Shown piece after piece: positions 1-11,307 of a stretch of DNA of 64,000 nt. Position numbers and translations under genes: made by a program. The number at the start of each line of letters is the position of its first letter. Position 1 is the first letter of the stretch. Location of the stretch: contig NC_045127.1 of the NCBI RefSeq assembly GCF_007655135.1, positions 18,199,699-18,263,698 of the forward strand, written 5' to 3'. The stretch comes from Punica granatum. Taxonomy: Eukaryota > Streptophyta > Magnoliopsida > Myrtales > Lythraceae. A model generated the notes under the pieces. That model was not told the origin of the DNA, did no database searches, and was given only the letters and a program-made list of their open reading frames with translations.

Positions 1-543
1 ATTATATTACACGATAATATAGGTCACGAGGTTCGTCGAGAAATTGACTTTCCGATTACTTGAGTAATAGTGATGCATTTCTAGATGCCGCTCACTGTTT
101 GTAATATTGAAATAGAAATTTCGATATTACTGTCAACGTAATGGGGAACCTACAGGGTCACACACGACGACTAAATCGAAGGGATATTTTGAAACAATAA
201 AATCGTCTAATAGAGATTAGATGATTTATGGTGCGACCGATTAATCGGATATTTAATGAGATTAAATTTGTCGATTAATTATACTCGATTTATTAGATTA
301 AATGGACCCAATTGATACACGATCCATATGATGACACATGGCTTTTATGTTAATAGACATGTGTATGGACACATGTCATGTGAGGAGCAATTTAATGCTA
401 ATCCCACATCGGTGGGACTTAAATTTTGTCCCCCCCCCCCATATTGCTTATATAAGGGGGATAGTGTGCATGTACTGAGATAGATATAATGTGTATGCCT
501 ATATATATACGTGCATGCATATGAGTTTATATTAATATAATTT
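1..543 (+). repeat. Inverted partial LTR of the copia family (plus orientation)
   Basis: This segment is the reverse complement of about 826-1360, so the window opens inside an LTR of the same family as the one at 544-2151 but in the opposite orientation. It carries the LTR TATA element (TATATAAGG, near 449-457) reading rightward. The similarity runs out near 543, and the LTR's upstream part must lie left of the window. The two short ORFs at 345-557 and 788-1015 encode nearly the same peptide only because of this palindrome and are not genes. Confidence 0.75.
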
Positions 544-2151
544 ATTACTAGTTTCACGGGGCCAACGGAAGCGAAAAAAGAAACAGAAATTTAAAATTTC
601 CTACCCGTGAAAGAGTAAGAGTAAATATAAGCGTACCTGGAATATTTAATATTGTCGACTGAGCGTCCCACGTGGGACGCCTCTACCGGTATCCACACCG
701 ATTTTGTCGACGAGTCTTCGAGATCGGCGGTGCTAGCGACCAACACTCGAAAGAAATACCGATGCGACACCCGAAATTTTTAGGCTAATGGACCAATTTG
801 AGTTTGAACAATTCAACCCAAATTATATTAATATAAACTCATATGCATGCACGTATATATATAAGCATACACATTATATCTATCTCAGTACATGCACATT
901 ATCCCCTTTATATAAGCAATATGGGGGGGGACAAAATTTAAGTCCCACCGATGTGGGATTAGTATTAAATTGCTCCTCACATGACATGTGTCCATACACA
1001 TGTCTATTAACATAAAAGCCATGTGTCATCATATGGATCGTGCATCAATTGGGTCCATTTAATCTAATAAATCAAGTATAATTAATCGACAAATTTAATC
1101 TCATTAAATATCCGATTAATCGGTCGCACCATAAATCATCTAATCTCTATTAGACGATTTTATTGTTTCAAAATATCCCGTTGATTTAATCGTCGTGTGT
1201 GACCCTGTAGGTTCCCGATTACGTTGACAGTAATATCGAAATCTCTATTTTAATATTACAAACAGTGAGCGGCATCTAGCAATGCATCACTATTACTCAA
1301 GTAATCGGAAAGTCAATTTCTCGACGAACCTCGTGACCTATATTACTGTGTAATATAATCCATTGTCCTTTATATCTCTATTGAGCCCAAGGCATGGTCG
1401 ATGACATCCTTGTATGGCTCAATATCTCTCTTTCTTAGTTTACCGGGTAAGTCTATCAGAACAAATGAGCTTGATATCGCTATATCGACTCATTTGGATA
1501 TGCATATACTTTTAGACTTAACCACCAAGTGACCGTGAGATATCGCTCCCGTTTCGTAGGAGGGACAAATCCTATTTTGGTCACTCACATTCCTTTCCAT
1601 GCTCTGTAATATACCCAATAACTGTCTTTATAACCAGCCTGTTACGGTGGCGTTTGACATTATCAAAGTATATGACATTACATGTAGGAATCCATGGTCA
1701 CTTCAAGTCAAATGACCATTACACTATAGTCACTTTGAGATATGTTAATGATAGTCACATAATAACCCATGTAGCAATCTCATGGCGGGTCAGTCCAATA
1801 CACATTACTCTTAATGTATACATGTGGTGTGACTTGATATCTCTATATCCATGACCTATGAGACTTGGTCATCAATCAACACCCACACTAGTCTAACCGT
1901 ATTATTGTTGTCCTAATTAACGATAATACTTTGACTATGGACATTTAGGAATAATGTTCGGTAATTACAAGATCTCACAATCAAGTCACACTTGATGCCT
2001 ATTGAACATACTATTCCAAGGACATTATTGTGTAAAATCATATTTAGTACAATCTACACAATAACAGAAATGCCTCGTATTATAATGAAATAGATATCAT
2101 ATTACAGAACTGATGATAGATTGCCTTTAGGGCATACACTAATTCCTAACA
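544..2151 (-). repeat. 3' LTR of copia element 1
   Basis: Read on the minus strand, the LTR begins with TGTTAGGAATTAGTG at 2151, immediately after a polypurine tract. Its TATA element (TATATAAAGG) lies near 905-915 on the minus strand. A length of about 1.6 kb agrees with Angela-type copia LTRs, which is family knowledge. The right end (2151) is firm. The left end is uncertain because it abuts the inverted LTR copy and I could not see a clear terminal CA. Confidence 0.7.
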
Positions 2152-2162
2152 ATCTCCCACTT
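2152..2162 (-). other. Polypurine tract of copia element 1
   Basis: On the minus strand the bases read AAGTGGGAGAT, directly followed by the LTR start TGTTAGG. This is the plus-strand primer site expected just upstream of a 3' LTR. It lies a few bases after the gag-pol stop codon at 2166-2168. Confidence 0.8.
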
Positions 2163-2165
2163 GCA

Positions 2166-5100
2166 CTAGAGCCAATCTGGCATATGTCTAATGCAAATAG
2201 ATCTAGTGTGAGCCTCGTGCTTGCGCTGCACAAGAGGATTCGTAAGTGGATCTGCGAGATTCTCATCTGTTGGTATTCTGCATATCTTTACTTCTCTTCT
2301 ATCGATGATCTCGCGAATGAGATGGAAGCGCCTGAGTATATGTTTGGATCGTTGGTGAGACTTGGGTTCCTTAGCCTGCGCAATGGCTCCATTATTGTCA
2401 CAATAGAGATCCATTGGGTCTGCGATGCTAGGAACCACAGCAAGTTCTGTCAGAAACTTCTTGATCCAAACAACCTCTTTTACGGCATTAGAGGCAGCAA
2501 TATACTCGGCCTCTGTAGTAGAATCGGCTATTGTCTCCTGCTTGGAACTCTTCCAACTTACAGCACCTCCATTCAGGCAGAACACATACCCTGACTGCGA
2601 TCTACTGTCGTCCTTATCGGTCTGGAAGCTAGCATCGGTGTAACCTCTTACAACGAGCTCTTCTTCGCCTCCATATACCAAAAACATCTCCTTAGTCCTT
2701 GGTAAGTACTTAAGGATGTTCTTTACTGTGATCCAATGTCTCTCACCTGGATCTGATTGGTATCGACTCGTCATACTCAAAGCATACGAGACATTAGATC
2801 GAGTGCATAACATAGCATACATGATGGATCCAATAGGTTACGCATATGGAATCCTATTCATGCGGTCCCTCTCCTCTCGAGTAGGACTCTGAGCCTTCGA
2901 AAGGCTTATGCCATGTAACAAAGGCATAGAATCCTGCATGCTAAAGCGCCGAAGCACTTTATCTATGTATGCACTCTGACTTAAGCCAAGCAGTCTCCTG
3001 GATCTATCTCTATAGATCCTGATACCTAGCACATAGGTAGCTTCGCCTAAGTCCTTCATAGAGAAACACCTTCCCAACCAGGTCTTCACAGACTGTAGGG
3101 AAGGAATGTCATTCCCGATCAGAAGTATGTCATCTACATACAACACCAGGAAGATCACTACGCTCCCACTAACCTTCTTGTAAACTCATGGTTCATCTTC
3201 ATTCTTAATGAAACCAAACTCTTTGATTGCATCATCAAAACGAAGATTCCAGCTTCTAGAAGCTTGCTTCAGCCCATAAATAGACCGTTGTAGCTTACAA
3301 ACCTTTCCGGCACAATGTGGATCGACAAAACCCTCAGGTTGTGTCATATATACATCCTCGAGGAGCTTCCCGTTCAGGAAAACAATTTTGACATCCATTT
3401 GCCAGATCTCATAATCATAATAAGCTGCAATTGCAAGCAAGATCCTGATGGATTTAAGCATAGCTACTTGGGAAAAGGTTTCGTCATAGTCAACACCATG
3501 AACTTATCTGAAACCTTTTGCCACAAGTCGGCCCTTAAAGGTAATCACATTACCGTCCATGTCAGTCTTCTTCTTGAAGACCCACTTACACCCGATGGGC
3601 TTTACCCCTTCAGGTGGATCAACCAAATTCCATACTTGGTTAGTGTACATGGACTCCATCTCAGATCTCATGGCCTCCAGCCATTTCTTAGAGTCTGGGC
3701 CTATTACGGCTTCCGCATAGGTTGTAGGCTGATCATTATCTATGAGCAATACGTCATTGTCTTGAGTCACGAGAAATTCATATCTCTCGGGCTCATGACG
3801 TATCCTACCAGACCTACGAGGCTCCTGTGTCATTTGTGCAGAAGATTGTGCCACAACACCTTGTGGTACTTGTTCTACAACCTCCCACGTCGATTGGTCG
3901 GTGTCATTTTGTGGTAGAACTTCCCCAAGTTCTAATTTCCTCCCATTAGTTCCTTTGGAGAGAAACTCTTTCTCAAGGAATACCGCAGTTCGAGCAACAA
4001 ACACTTTGCCCTCGATGGAATTATAGAAATAGTATCCTCGAGTTTCCTTAGGATACCCCACAAAGTAACATTTGTCCGATTTAGGGCCAAGCTTATCCGA
4101 AGACAATCTCTTCACATAAGCTTCACAACCCCATATCTTTAGAAAAGACATCTTGGGACGCTTCCCATACCACATCTCATATGGTGTCCTTTCAACTGAT
4201 TTCGACGGAGCATTGTTTAATATGAGAGCAGCTGTCTGTAGAGCATATCCCTAGAAGGAGTCAGGTAAGTTTGCATGACTCATCAAAGATCGAACCATAT
4301 CTAATAAAGTTCGATTCCTCCTCTCAGCTACACCATTCCACTGTGGTGTTCTAGGTGGAGTCAGTTGAGATAAAATCCCACACTGTTTAAGATAGTCAGC
4401 GAACTCATAACTCAAATATTCATCTCCTCGATCTGATCGAAGAACTTTAATGCTCTTACCCAATTGATTCTCCACTTCATTCTTAAATTCTTTGAACTTT
4501 TCAAAGGATTCAGATTTGTGTTTCATCAAATACACATATCCAAATCTACTGAAATCATCAATAAATGTAATGAAGTAGAGATACCCACCTCTAGCAAGCT
4601 TGTTCGCTAGTCCACATACATCGGTAAGTATGAGAGCTATAAGATCACTAGCTCGCTCACTCTTTCCGGTAAAAGGGGCCTTAGTCATTTTCCCCATTAA
4701 GCAAGGTTCGCATGTCTCGATCGATTCTAAATCAAACGAGTCCAGTAATCCATCCTTATAGAGTCTAGAGATGCAACTCTCGCTAATGCGACCTAAACGA
4801 CAATGCCAGAGGTAAGTCGGGTTCGAATCATTAGATTTGAGCCGTTTGGTTTCCACATTATAAACGGGCGTATCTAGATCAAGAACATATAAATCATTAC
4901 TTAAATGTGCACTGCCATAATATACATCATTCATGTACATAGAACAACACTTGTTCTTGATAGTGAAACAAAATCCCTTCTTGTCCAAACAAGAAACAGA
5001 TATTATGTTTCTACTAATAGCAGGTACATAATAACAGTCGTTAAAATCTAATACTAGCCCAGTAGGCAAAACCAGGTGATAAGTCCCTACAGTTAATGCA

Positions 5101-6104
5101 GCAACTCTTGCTCCATTTCCAACTCGTAGGTCCACCTCGCCCTTTGCCAACGATCTACTGTCCCTTAGGTCCTGCATATTTCCACAAATATGAGCACTAC
5201 ACCCGGTATCTAATACCCAAGATGTAGAAGTAGTAGATACATTAATCTCTATAACATGGATACTTGAAGTGGAAGTCTCACTTCCCTTGTTCTTCCTCAA
5301 CTTCTCCAGGTATACCTTACAATTTCGCTTCCAATGTCCAGTGTTGCCACAATGGAAGCAGTAATCATCCTTCGCCACCTTGGCTTTAGGCTTCAACGCA
5401 TCCAAGTCATACTTGGATGCACCTTTAGCCTTCTTGCCTTTACTCTTGCCCTTGCCCTTTCTTTTGGTCCCCTGGACCATTAGAACGGACATCCCCTTGC
5501 TGATATCATGCTCAGCTGTTCTCAACATGTTAAGCAGTTCAGGCAATGGTTTATTATAGTAATTCATATTATAGCTCATGATGAACTGACTATAACTGCT
5601 AGGCAGCGACTGTAGGACTAAATCTGTGGCCAACTCTTGACCCAGAGGAAATCCCAGTCTTCCCAGAGTCTCGACGTACCCAATCATCTTGAGTACATGA
5701 AGACCCACTGCGCTACCCTCAGTCAACCTTGCTTGAAAAAGTGCTTTAGAAATCTCGAATCTCTCATGTCGGGTCTGCTCTTGATAGAGCTGTCTGATAT
5801 GCACGATCATATCGTAGGCCTTCATGTTCTCGTGTTGCTTTTGAAGCTCCGAGTCCATGGTGACTAACATGAGACATCCGACGTTTACGGCATCATCATG
5901 ATGCTTACTATAAGCATCTTTCTCAGCTTGGGGGGCATCGTCAGGTGGTGGCACAAGAAGAGGTTGCTCTAAGACATATAACTTTTTATCCTGGGTGAGA
6001 ACAATTCTCAAGTTTCGATACCAACCTAGGAAATTATTCCCCGACAGTTTGTCCTTATCAAGGACGGATCGCAAACAGAAAGTACTAGAAGTACTCCTTG
6101 CCAT
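2166..6104 (-). pseudogene. Copia gag-pol polyprotein with four in-frame stops
   Basis: One continuous frame of 1,313 codons encodes the whole polyprotein. In order: gag with a CCHC zinc knuckle (CFHCGNTGHWKRNC, about residue 250), aspartic protease (LDTGCSAH, about 295), integrase HHCC (WHCRLGR to CEPCLMGK) and DDE core (LTDVCG, SDRG, NGVAERRNRT), reverse transcriptase with YVDD near residue 990, and RNase H (YTDASFQTD, STTEAEYIA, ADPLTNP). Stops interrupt it at 4251-4253 (TAG), 3504-3506 (TAA), 3186-3188 (TGA) and 2838-2840 (TAA). There is no frameshift. I place the start at 6104, where the conserved MARSTSS begins, although the frame is open to 6185. The element is inactive as read; the family encodes replication functions in virus-like particles. 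Confidence 0.92.
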
Positions 6105-6792
6105 GGTAACTACCACAAAAATATGCAAAATAAGTATTATGACACAACAATATTTAATGAGGACTATATTAAATATTGCTCCCACTATTTATATCAAATC
6201 AATGACCCTCACCATTGATTCAGAGAATATCATTCTCATAGTAGTTCAAGATCCATATTTCACCAAGCTCTGAGTCAGCGAGGGCTGATTCACCCAGAAC
6301 TGGCTATTTAGGTAGGGAACTCACTTTCCCAATTACATCACATGCAACTCTTGATTAGTTGGGTGAATAACTCCTTATTCAAATCTATCTTGTAGATCAA
6401 TGCCCAACTACATGCCTCTGAACTTTTAATCCTATTAGGCTTGCTCAATTAAGTCCGACCCACTGGTAAACACCATGTCTTACTAGGATAGATGAGGGTA
6501 TCCTGCGAGGACAAGGTCTACACACTCATCGATCTTGGTCTTGACGAGCGTTACACGGTGGAAGGATATGGACTTAATATTTTGAAGGATTTTATTAACA
6601 TTTAATCGATCTCACCATACACTATTATCTAACCATTACATAATAGTCCACAAGTATAACTATTATACTAACACAACTAGGACCTAGTCCATGTCTAACA
6701 GTCATGCACCGCAAATATCGAACATAATCACACCAATACCATGCATAAAATTATATTTTATGTTATTATCTACTCAGATTCTAACTAGCTAA
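6105..6792 (-). other. Untranslated leader of copia element 1
   Basis: This non-coding stretch lies between the primer-binding site and the gag start codon. Its position and the absence of a supported ORF mark it as the element's 5' untranslated leader. I see no other feature in it. Confidence 0.6.
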
Positions 6793-6804
6793 GCTCTGAT
6801 ACCA
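6793..6804 (-). other. Primer-binding site, initiator tRNA-Met type
   Basis: The minus strand reads TGGTATCAGAGC, the classic copia primer site complementary to the 3' part of initiator tRNA-Met. In an intact element an LTR ending in CA would lie just to the right. Here the next bases (AGGACTCG on the plus strand) are not LTR sequence. Confidence 0.85.
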
Positions 6805-6811
6805 AGGACTC

Positions 6812-7085
6812 GATCCTCTTGTCTCTCGAGTTTGCAAGGGCGAAGGGTTCGAAGGATTCGACCTCCGAGTGCGTCGCGTTTTATCTCCGTCGAGGAGTTG
6901 TGTCTGCTGCTCCCCTTTTGTCGGGGTTTGTTGATTTCTTCTTCGAATTGGCGGTGCCGGAGTTTCATATCTCAGCAGTGTCGGAGTTTTATATCTCGGC
7001 GATGCCTTGTTTTGTTCATTGACGGGTTTTTCCCGCATGTTTTCTCTCTCTCTTCATTGGCGGGTTTTTCCCGCTTCTTTCCGCT
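6812..7085 (-). repeat. Fragment shared, inverted, with the large LTR element interior (30175-30440)
   Basis: The plus strand here closely matches the reverse complement of about 30175-30440. Shared blocks include CTCGAGTTTGCAAGGGCGAA, CCGTCGAGGAGTTGTGTCTG and two GGCGGGTTTTTCCCGC-like motifs. The short ORFs in both copies come from this shared sequence and are not conserved in frame. It is probably a fragment of a related large non-autonomous LTR element, or sequence that both loci acquired. Confidence 0.7.
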
Positions 7086-7189
7086 CTGGGAATCCAAGTA
7101 GGAAACGGTTCAATATCTTTAGAAAATGTCCAGGGACTGAATTGAACAAATTTAAAAGAACAAGGACTGATTTAAAAATTCGGATAAAT

Positions 7190-7960
7190 TTTCGGGGACT
7201 GATTTAAAAATTCTGGAAAAATTCTGGACTACGTAAAAAATACTGAAAATGTCCCAGGATTTTTTTTGAAACGAATTTGAAAATTCGGGGCTGATCTGAA
7301 AAGTGAAAATGCCCTAGGGACTGAACTGAAACAACGTAAAAAGTTCCGAAATTGGTCTAGAAATTCTGAAAAATTCAGGGACTGATTGGAAATGGTAAAA
7401 ATGACCGGGCCTCGACTGAAACGAATTTTAAAATTCGGAGCATATCTGAAAAGGGTGGAAAATAGCCACGGGACTAAACTGAAACAACTTGAAAAGTTCC
7501 TTGGAGCGGTTGGGAAATTCTGGAAAATTCAAGGACTTATTGGAAAATGATAAAAATGGCTGGGACTTGACTGAAACGAATTTAAAATTCGGGGCAGATA
7601 TGAAAAGGGTGGAAAATAGCCCCTGTATTAAACTGAAACAACTTGAGAACTTCCTTGGAGTGGTCGGAAAATTCTGAAAAATTCAAGGACTGATTGGAAA
7701 ATGATAAAAATGGCTGGGACTTGACCGAAACGAATTTTAAAATTCGGGGCAGATCTGAAAAGGGTGGAAAATAGCCGCGGGACTAAACTGAAACAACTTG
7801 AGAAGTTCCTTAATTCTGAAAATTCAAGGACTGATTGGAAAATGATAAAAATGACTGGGACTTGAATGAGACGAATTTTAAAATTCGGGACAGATCTAAA
7901 AAATAAAAATGCATCCTCAAGACTGAAATGAGACAAAACGGAAAGTTCGTAAAATCGAGA
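7190..7960 (+). repeat. Tandem array, period about 154 bp, 4-5 units
   Basis: Each unit contains motifs such as GGACTGATTGGAAAATG, TGACTGAAACGAATT and CTGAAACAACTTGA followed by AGTTCC. That last landmark recurs at about 7345, 7497, 7651 and 7806, spacings of 152-155 bp. The array starts as weaker related lines from about 7110 and decays after 7900. It is not coding: the overlapping ORFs in both strands are by-products of the repetition. Confidence 0.8.
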
Positions 7961-8864
7961 TCGGGACAAATTCGACAACCCACGCAACCCAAGAACGCTC
8001 ATTTCACATCGTATCCATCCAATCAAACATTAATATTTAGAAATGAAGCCCTAAACATGCCATTAAGTCGGGGGTTTACCTAATTCGGGAAGTTGAGAGG
8101 TGATTCTGTAAATAAATAATAATAATAAATTAGAAAATTTCGCCGGGGAGTTGGGCTGCTGAGGGAGGATTGGGCCGGACTGGGCCTTTGAGATCCCGGC
8201 TGGGCTGAGTGGGTTGCTGGGCCGAGTTGGGCCAAATGGGCCGGACTGGGCCGAATGGGCCACTGGGCGCCGCTAAGCTGGGCCGAACGGGCCTGCTTGG
8301 TCGAATTGGGCCGCTGGGCTGCGCTGCTGCTGGGCCGGACCGCTACCTATGCTGACCCGAAAAAGGAACGGACTCGGTTAGTCAAATGACGAAACAAAGG
8401 AGAAGAATAGAGGCGGTTTGGGCGGCCGAGCTGAGGGCGTCATGGAGCAGTGGCACCGGGGAGCTGAGGGCCGTGAGTTCGAGTGCCCGAAAATTCGAGC
8501 TGTCGGCCGGGGTGTGTACGGGGACGAGCGAGAGAGTCGGAACCGAGGGCCGTGAGTTCAGCCGAGGGAAAAAAAGAGCGGGTTCCGAGCTGGGGTGTCC
8601 GGACCGTGGGAGCTGGGGGCGAATGGAGATGGGTGAGAGAGTGCTGAGGGAATATTTTTTGGGGTGAGCTCCGGGAGCCGAGTTGCGGGTGTTCGGGATC
8701 GGGGAGCTGTGGGCGTCCGGACCGAACGAGCTCCGGGTTTCCGAGAGAATCAGCGAGCTCCGGGAGAATGTGTGAGCTGAGAGCCGAATCGAATTCGAGC
8801 TGAAGGTTATTTTCGTGTGAGCTCCGGTCCTCTGTCGAACGAGCTGCGGGTTTTCCTTAAAACC

Positions 8865-8890
8865 GAGAGAGAGAGAGAGAGAGAGAGAGA
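8865..8890 (+). repeat. (GA)n microsatellite
   Basis: An uninterrupted run of about thirteen GA units. Confidence 0.95.
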
Positions 8891-9060
8891 TCGAGCCGAG
8901 TCGGAGCCGGTTCGACAGTTTCCGTGTGAGCCGGAGTTAATGTGCGCAGAGGAACGACCGTGGCAGACGGTAGCGTGTGGAGAAGGAGGAGGAGGCGACG
9001 GGAGCAGGTTGTGCTCGGGTCGAGGAACGGCCGAAAGAAGAAAGGAAAGAAAACGAAAAA

Positions 9061-9092
9061 GAAGAAGAAAAGAAGAAGAAGAAGAAGAAAAG
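9061..9092 (+). repeat. (GAA)n microsatellite
   Basis: GAA/GAAA repeats with small interruptions, followed by a G run. Confidence 0.9.
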
Positions 9093-9180
9093 GGGGGCAG
9101 GTGGGAAGAGGAATGACAGGCAACGGTCAGAAGTCAGACATGACTTCTGACCGGCCCTTTTTTTTTTTAATTCGAATTTA

Positions 9181-10395
9181 ACGCGCTTACAAATTAAAAA
9201 TTCCATCTTCTTGATCGGATGTCGAAAAAATAATTCGAGATCGTCATCGTGCTCAGAAAAATTCGATGATCAATATTATGCGATAAAATTATTTTCAATC
9301 TCGAATTTTGTTCCAGATTTTGAAAATTGACGTCGATGTATGTGAAATTCGAAAACGTCCCCAAATAGTATTATTTTTGAAAAAATCATAAAATTGGTGT
9401 TAAATTAGAAAAATTTACTATTTTCAAAAAGTAGTGAATACTCAAGTAATTAATCGGAAATACTTCCCTCACGGGTGGCAAAATGACGATTTTACCCATC
9501 TGGAGCCGGTGGATCAAAATTGGATGCTGATACACTTTAAGAAAGGTCTCGTGTTCGAGTCTTGTGAATTGAGAATATCCATATTGTGAGAGTTTTACGT
9601 CCTTAGTATGCTGACCCGGCTTGAACATGATTAATTGGGACCCGTTGGCCTTCTAATTATCAGGGTACACATAAAAAAAAATCCTGAGTCCAAAGGGGCG
9701 ACCACAATTGCACGTCCCCTTAAATTTGTCCTTGTATAAGTTGTTACGTACATTAGTACTATGCATACCTGACTGCCAATTAAGAGAACAGAAACGAGAC
9801 TACTCTCCTCCAGTATTGTTGGACATATAAGTGCTACTTTTTAGTTAGAGCACCTTAAGAATTAGGTTTAGAGTCTGCTTACTATTTCGTTCATGAAGTA
9901 AGGTAATCGGCCTTTATCATTTATTCATTATGTCTTACAAAGATCATATACGAACTTCTTCAATGCAAATAAATTCACTCGCCATGTAAATTTCTATCAA
10001 AGAATAAGAGAGCGGCCCGAAACAAATTGTTAATGAAAAAATGAAAAATGTTTGGAATTGTTGAAGACTCGTATCAGAATTGCTAATTCAGTGAAGGTCT
10101 AACAACTAATCAAAATGGATCCTATAGAGCGGTGGAAATCAAACATGAAAGGTTTTCCCAATTCCACCGTTTCACTTTATTACTATTGAAAATTTTCGCT
10201 CTACACTTTGATATTCGAAAAGCTAACAAGTTTTAAGTGATTCAGTTTGAGCCCGGTTAACGATAAGGGGTAAAACTTTCCCAATCATGAATTTTTTCTA
10301 TAAGACTCGAATTTAAGACTTTATTTAAGGAAGATAAGTGTTGAACCAATTGATATTGGTTAAAATTTTTAAAAAATAAAAATAAAAATAAAAAA
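9181..10395. other. AT-rich intergenic DNA, nothing identified
   Basis: No credible coding region. Around 9540-9570 a short GTGTTCGAGTCTT word resembles a pol III B box, but no A box or SINE tail was found, so I do not call a SINE or tRNA. Confidence 0.5.
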
Positions 10396-10569
10396 CGTTT
10401 GGTCTACCAGAGCTTGAGCCTCTTCACCTCGTTCAAGAACAGTGAAATAGAACTTTGGATAATAACAGATCCAGAAGAGTCCTATCTCATCAACGAGCTT
10501 GAGGCTCCGCCATGCCACAAACTTCTCAATCCAATACCCATTGAGAACGAAACACCTTGATGACGCCCA
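10396..10569 (-). pseudogene. B3-type DNA-binding domain remnant
   Basis: One minus-strand frame is open for about 58 codons with no start codon. It reads like the C-terminal half of a plant B3 domain: hydrophobic residues followed by WIEKFVAWRSLKLVDEIGLF and a KFYFTVLERG strand. B3 domains bind DNA in plant transcription factors. The upstream half is missing, and the fragment ends about 9 bp before the MITE at 10579. I judge it a gene scrap. The match is from memory of the family, so a chance resemblance is possible. Confidence 0.45.
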
Positions 10570-10578
10570 ATCCTTTAA

Positions 10579-10973
10579 GGTCCCGTTTAGTAGATGGAAA
10601 TGGAATGGAATGGAATGCTCATTTCTTCATTAGCTTCTAGTGTCACTTGTATTAGTTGGAAAGGACATTCACTCATTATCATATTTTGTTTCATTATGAT
10701 GGAATGAACATTCCCTTAAAAAAGAACGGAATGGTCATTCCCCCCATTTCATGCTATAAGTTGTAAAGTATCATATATGTTCTCTTAGTTTATATATCTA
10801 GGAGTATATATAACATGACATCTTGGTAAATAAGTTCAATATTATAATTATTTTCCTTCATTTTACAATGGTTATTAAAGAGCATCACAATTTTTCAATC
10901 AATATCATTACATTTTCCTATATAAAATCCATTTATTTCAATTTCATTTCATTTTCGCATACCAAACGGGACA
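10579..10973. mobile_element. PIF/Harbinger-type MITE (395 bp)
   Basis: The ends are inverted repeats: GGTCCCGTTTAGTA on the left and, reading inward from the right, TGTCCCGTTTGGTA. Both ends are flanked by TAA (10576-10578 and 10974-10976), the three-base target duplication typical of PIF/Harbinger. The interior is non-coding and AT-rich with GGAATGGAAT words. The short ORF at 10823-11038 runs out of the element and is not a gene. Confidence 0.7.
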
Positions 10974-11059
10974 TAACTAGTGAATGGTCAAATCCTGGAT
11001 CTTTGGCCAATGAATTCTTGGACCGAGTTGATCAATAGAAGCCCAAGGGTAAGGCCCAC

Positions 11060-11293
11060 TGTTAGAGTCGGGCTTTCTATTTTAGCAATTTCTTTTAGTT
11101 TTGCCTAGTATTTTTATTTTGGCAATTTAAGAATTTTTTTGGGTAGGTTTTCTTTCGGTAGGGGCTATTTAAGAATTTTATTTGCTGAAGAATCTTATTT
11201 TTATAATTAGGGTTAGAACATTGTTTCTTGAGAATAAAGTTTTCGGAGGTTTTCGCTCTATTATCGAGTTGTCTTTGTGCGGTTGCGGCATCA
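11060..11293 (+). repeat. Short 5' LTR of a Ty3/gypsy element
   Basis: The segment begins TGTTAGAG and ends GCATCA, giving the TG...CA termini of an LTR. A primer-binding site follows two bases later and a gypsy gag further downstream. A 234-bp LTR is short and agrees with some chromovirus lineages such as Reina. I found no matching 3' LTR in the window. Confidence 0.6.
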
Positions 11294-11295
11294 GG

Positions 11296-11307
11296 TGGTA
11301 CCAGAGC
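11296..11307 (+). other. Primer-binding site of the short-LTR gypsy element
   Basis: TGGTACCAGAGC differs by one base from the initiator-Met primer site TGGTATCAGAGC and lies two bases after the proposed LTR end. Confidence 0.65.

Larger units (their letters stand above)
544..6804 (-). mobile_element. Ty1/copia retrotransposon 1 (Angela-like), 5' LTR missing
   Basis: On the minus strand the order is primer-binding site (6793-6804), leader (6105-6792), gag-pol (6104-2166), polypurine tract and 3' LTR. The gag N-terminus (MARSTSST, then an RNLRIVL motif), the long LTR and the initiator-Met primer site fit the Angela group. This assignment is from memory of the family. No LTR follows the primer site at 6804: the next bases are unrelated to the 3' LTR. 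The element is therefore truncated exactly at its primer site, by deletion or by replacement with the repeat at 6812-7085. Confidence 0.85.
8140..9180 (+). repeat. GC-rich, purine-biased low-complexity island
   Basis: The left part (8140-8345) is built from repeated GGGCC/TGGGCCGAA words. The rest is strongly purine-biased, rich in GAGCTCCGGG and GAGAG words, and ends in GAA repeats. AT-rich DNA flanks it on the right. ORFs of up to 99 aa in this block have biased low-complexity translations (runs of R, E, K) and are not credible genes. The composition resembles LTR or leader regions of some gypsy elements, but I cannot assign it. Confidence 0.55.

Noticed and set aside
345..1015. Two near-identical 70-75 aa ORFs on opposite strands
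   Set aside because: They are the same LTR sequence in inverted copies; the peptide has no domain and overlaps the LTR TATA region.
2121..2643. Plus-strand ORFs of 157 and 72 aa
   Set aside because: They are antisense to the copia RNase H region.
8386..9206. ORFs in the purine-rich island on both strands
   Set aside because: Low-complexity translations, no start context, and the block is compositional.
9530..9600. SINE or tRNA-like B box
   Set aside because: Only one short motif; no A box, no cloverleaf, no poly-A or T tail found.
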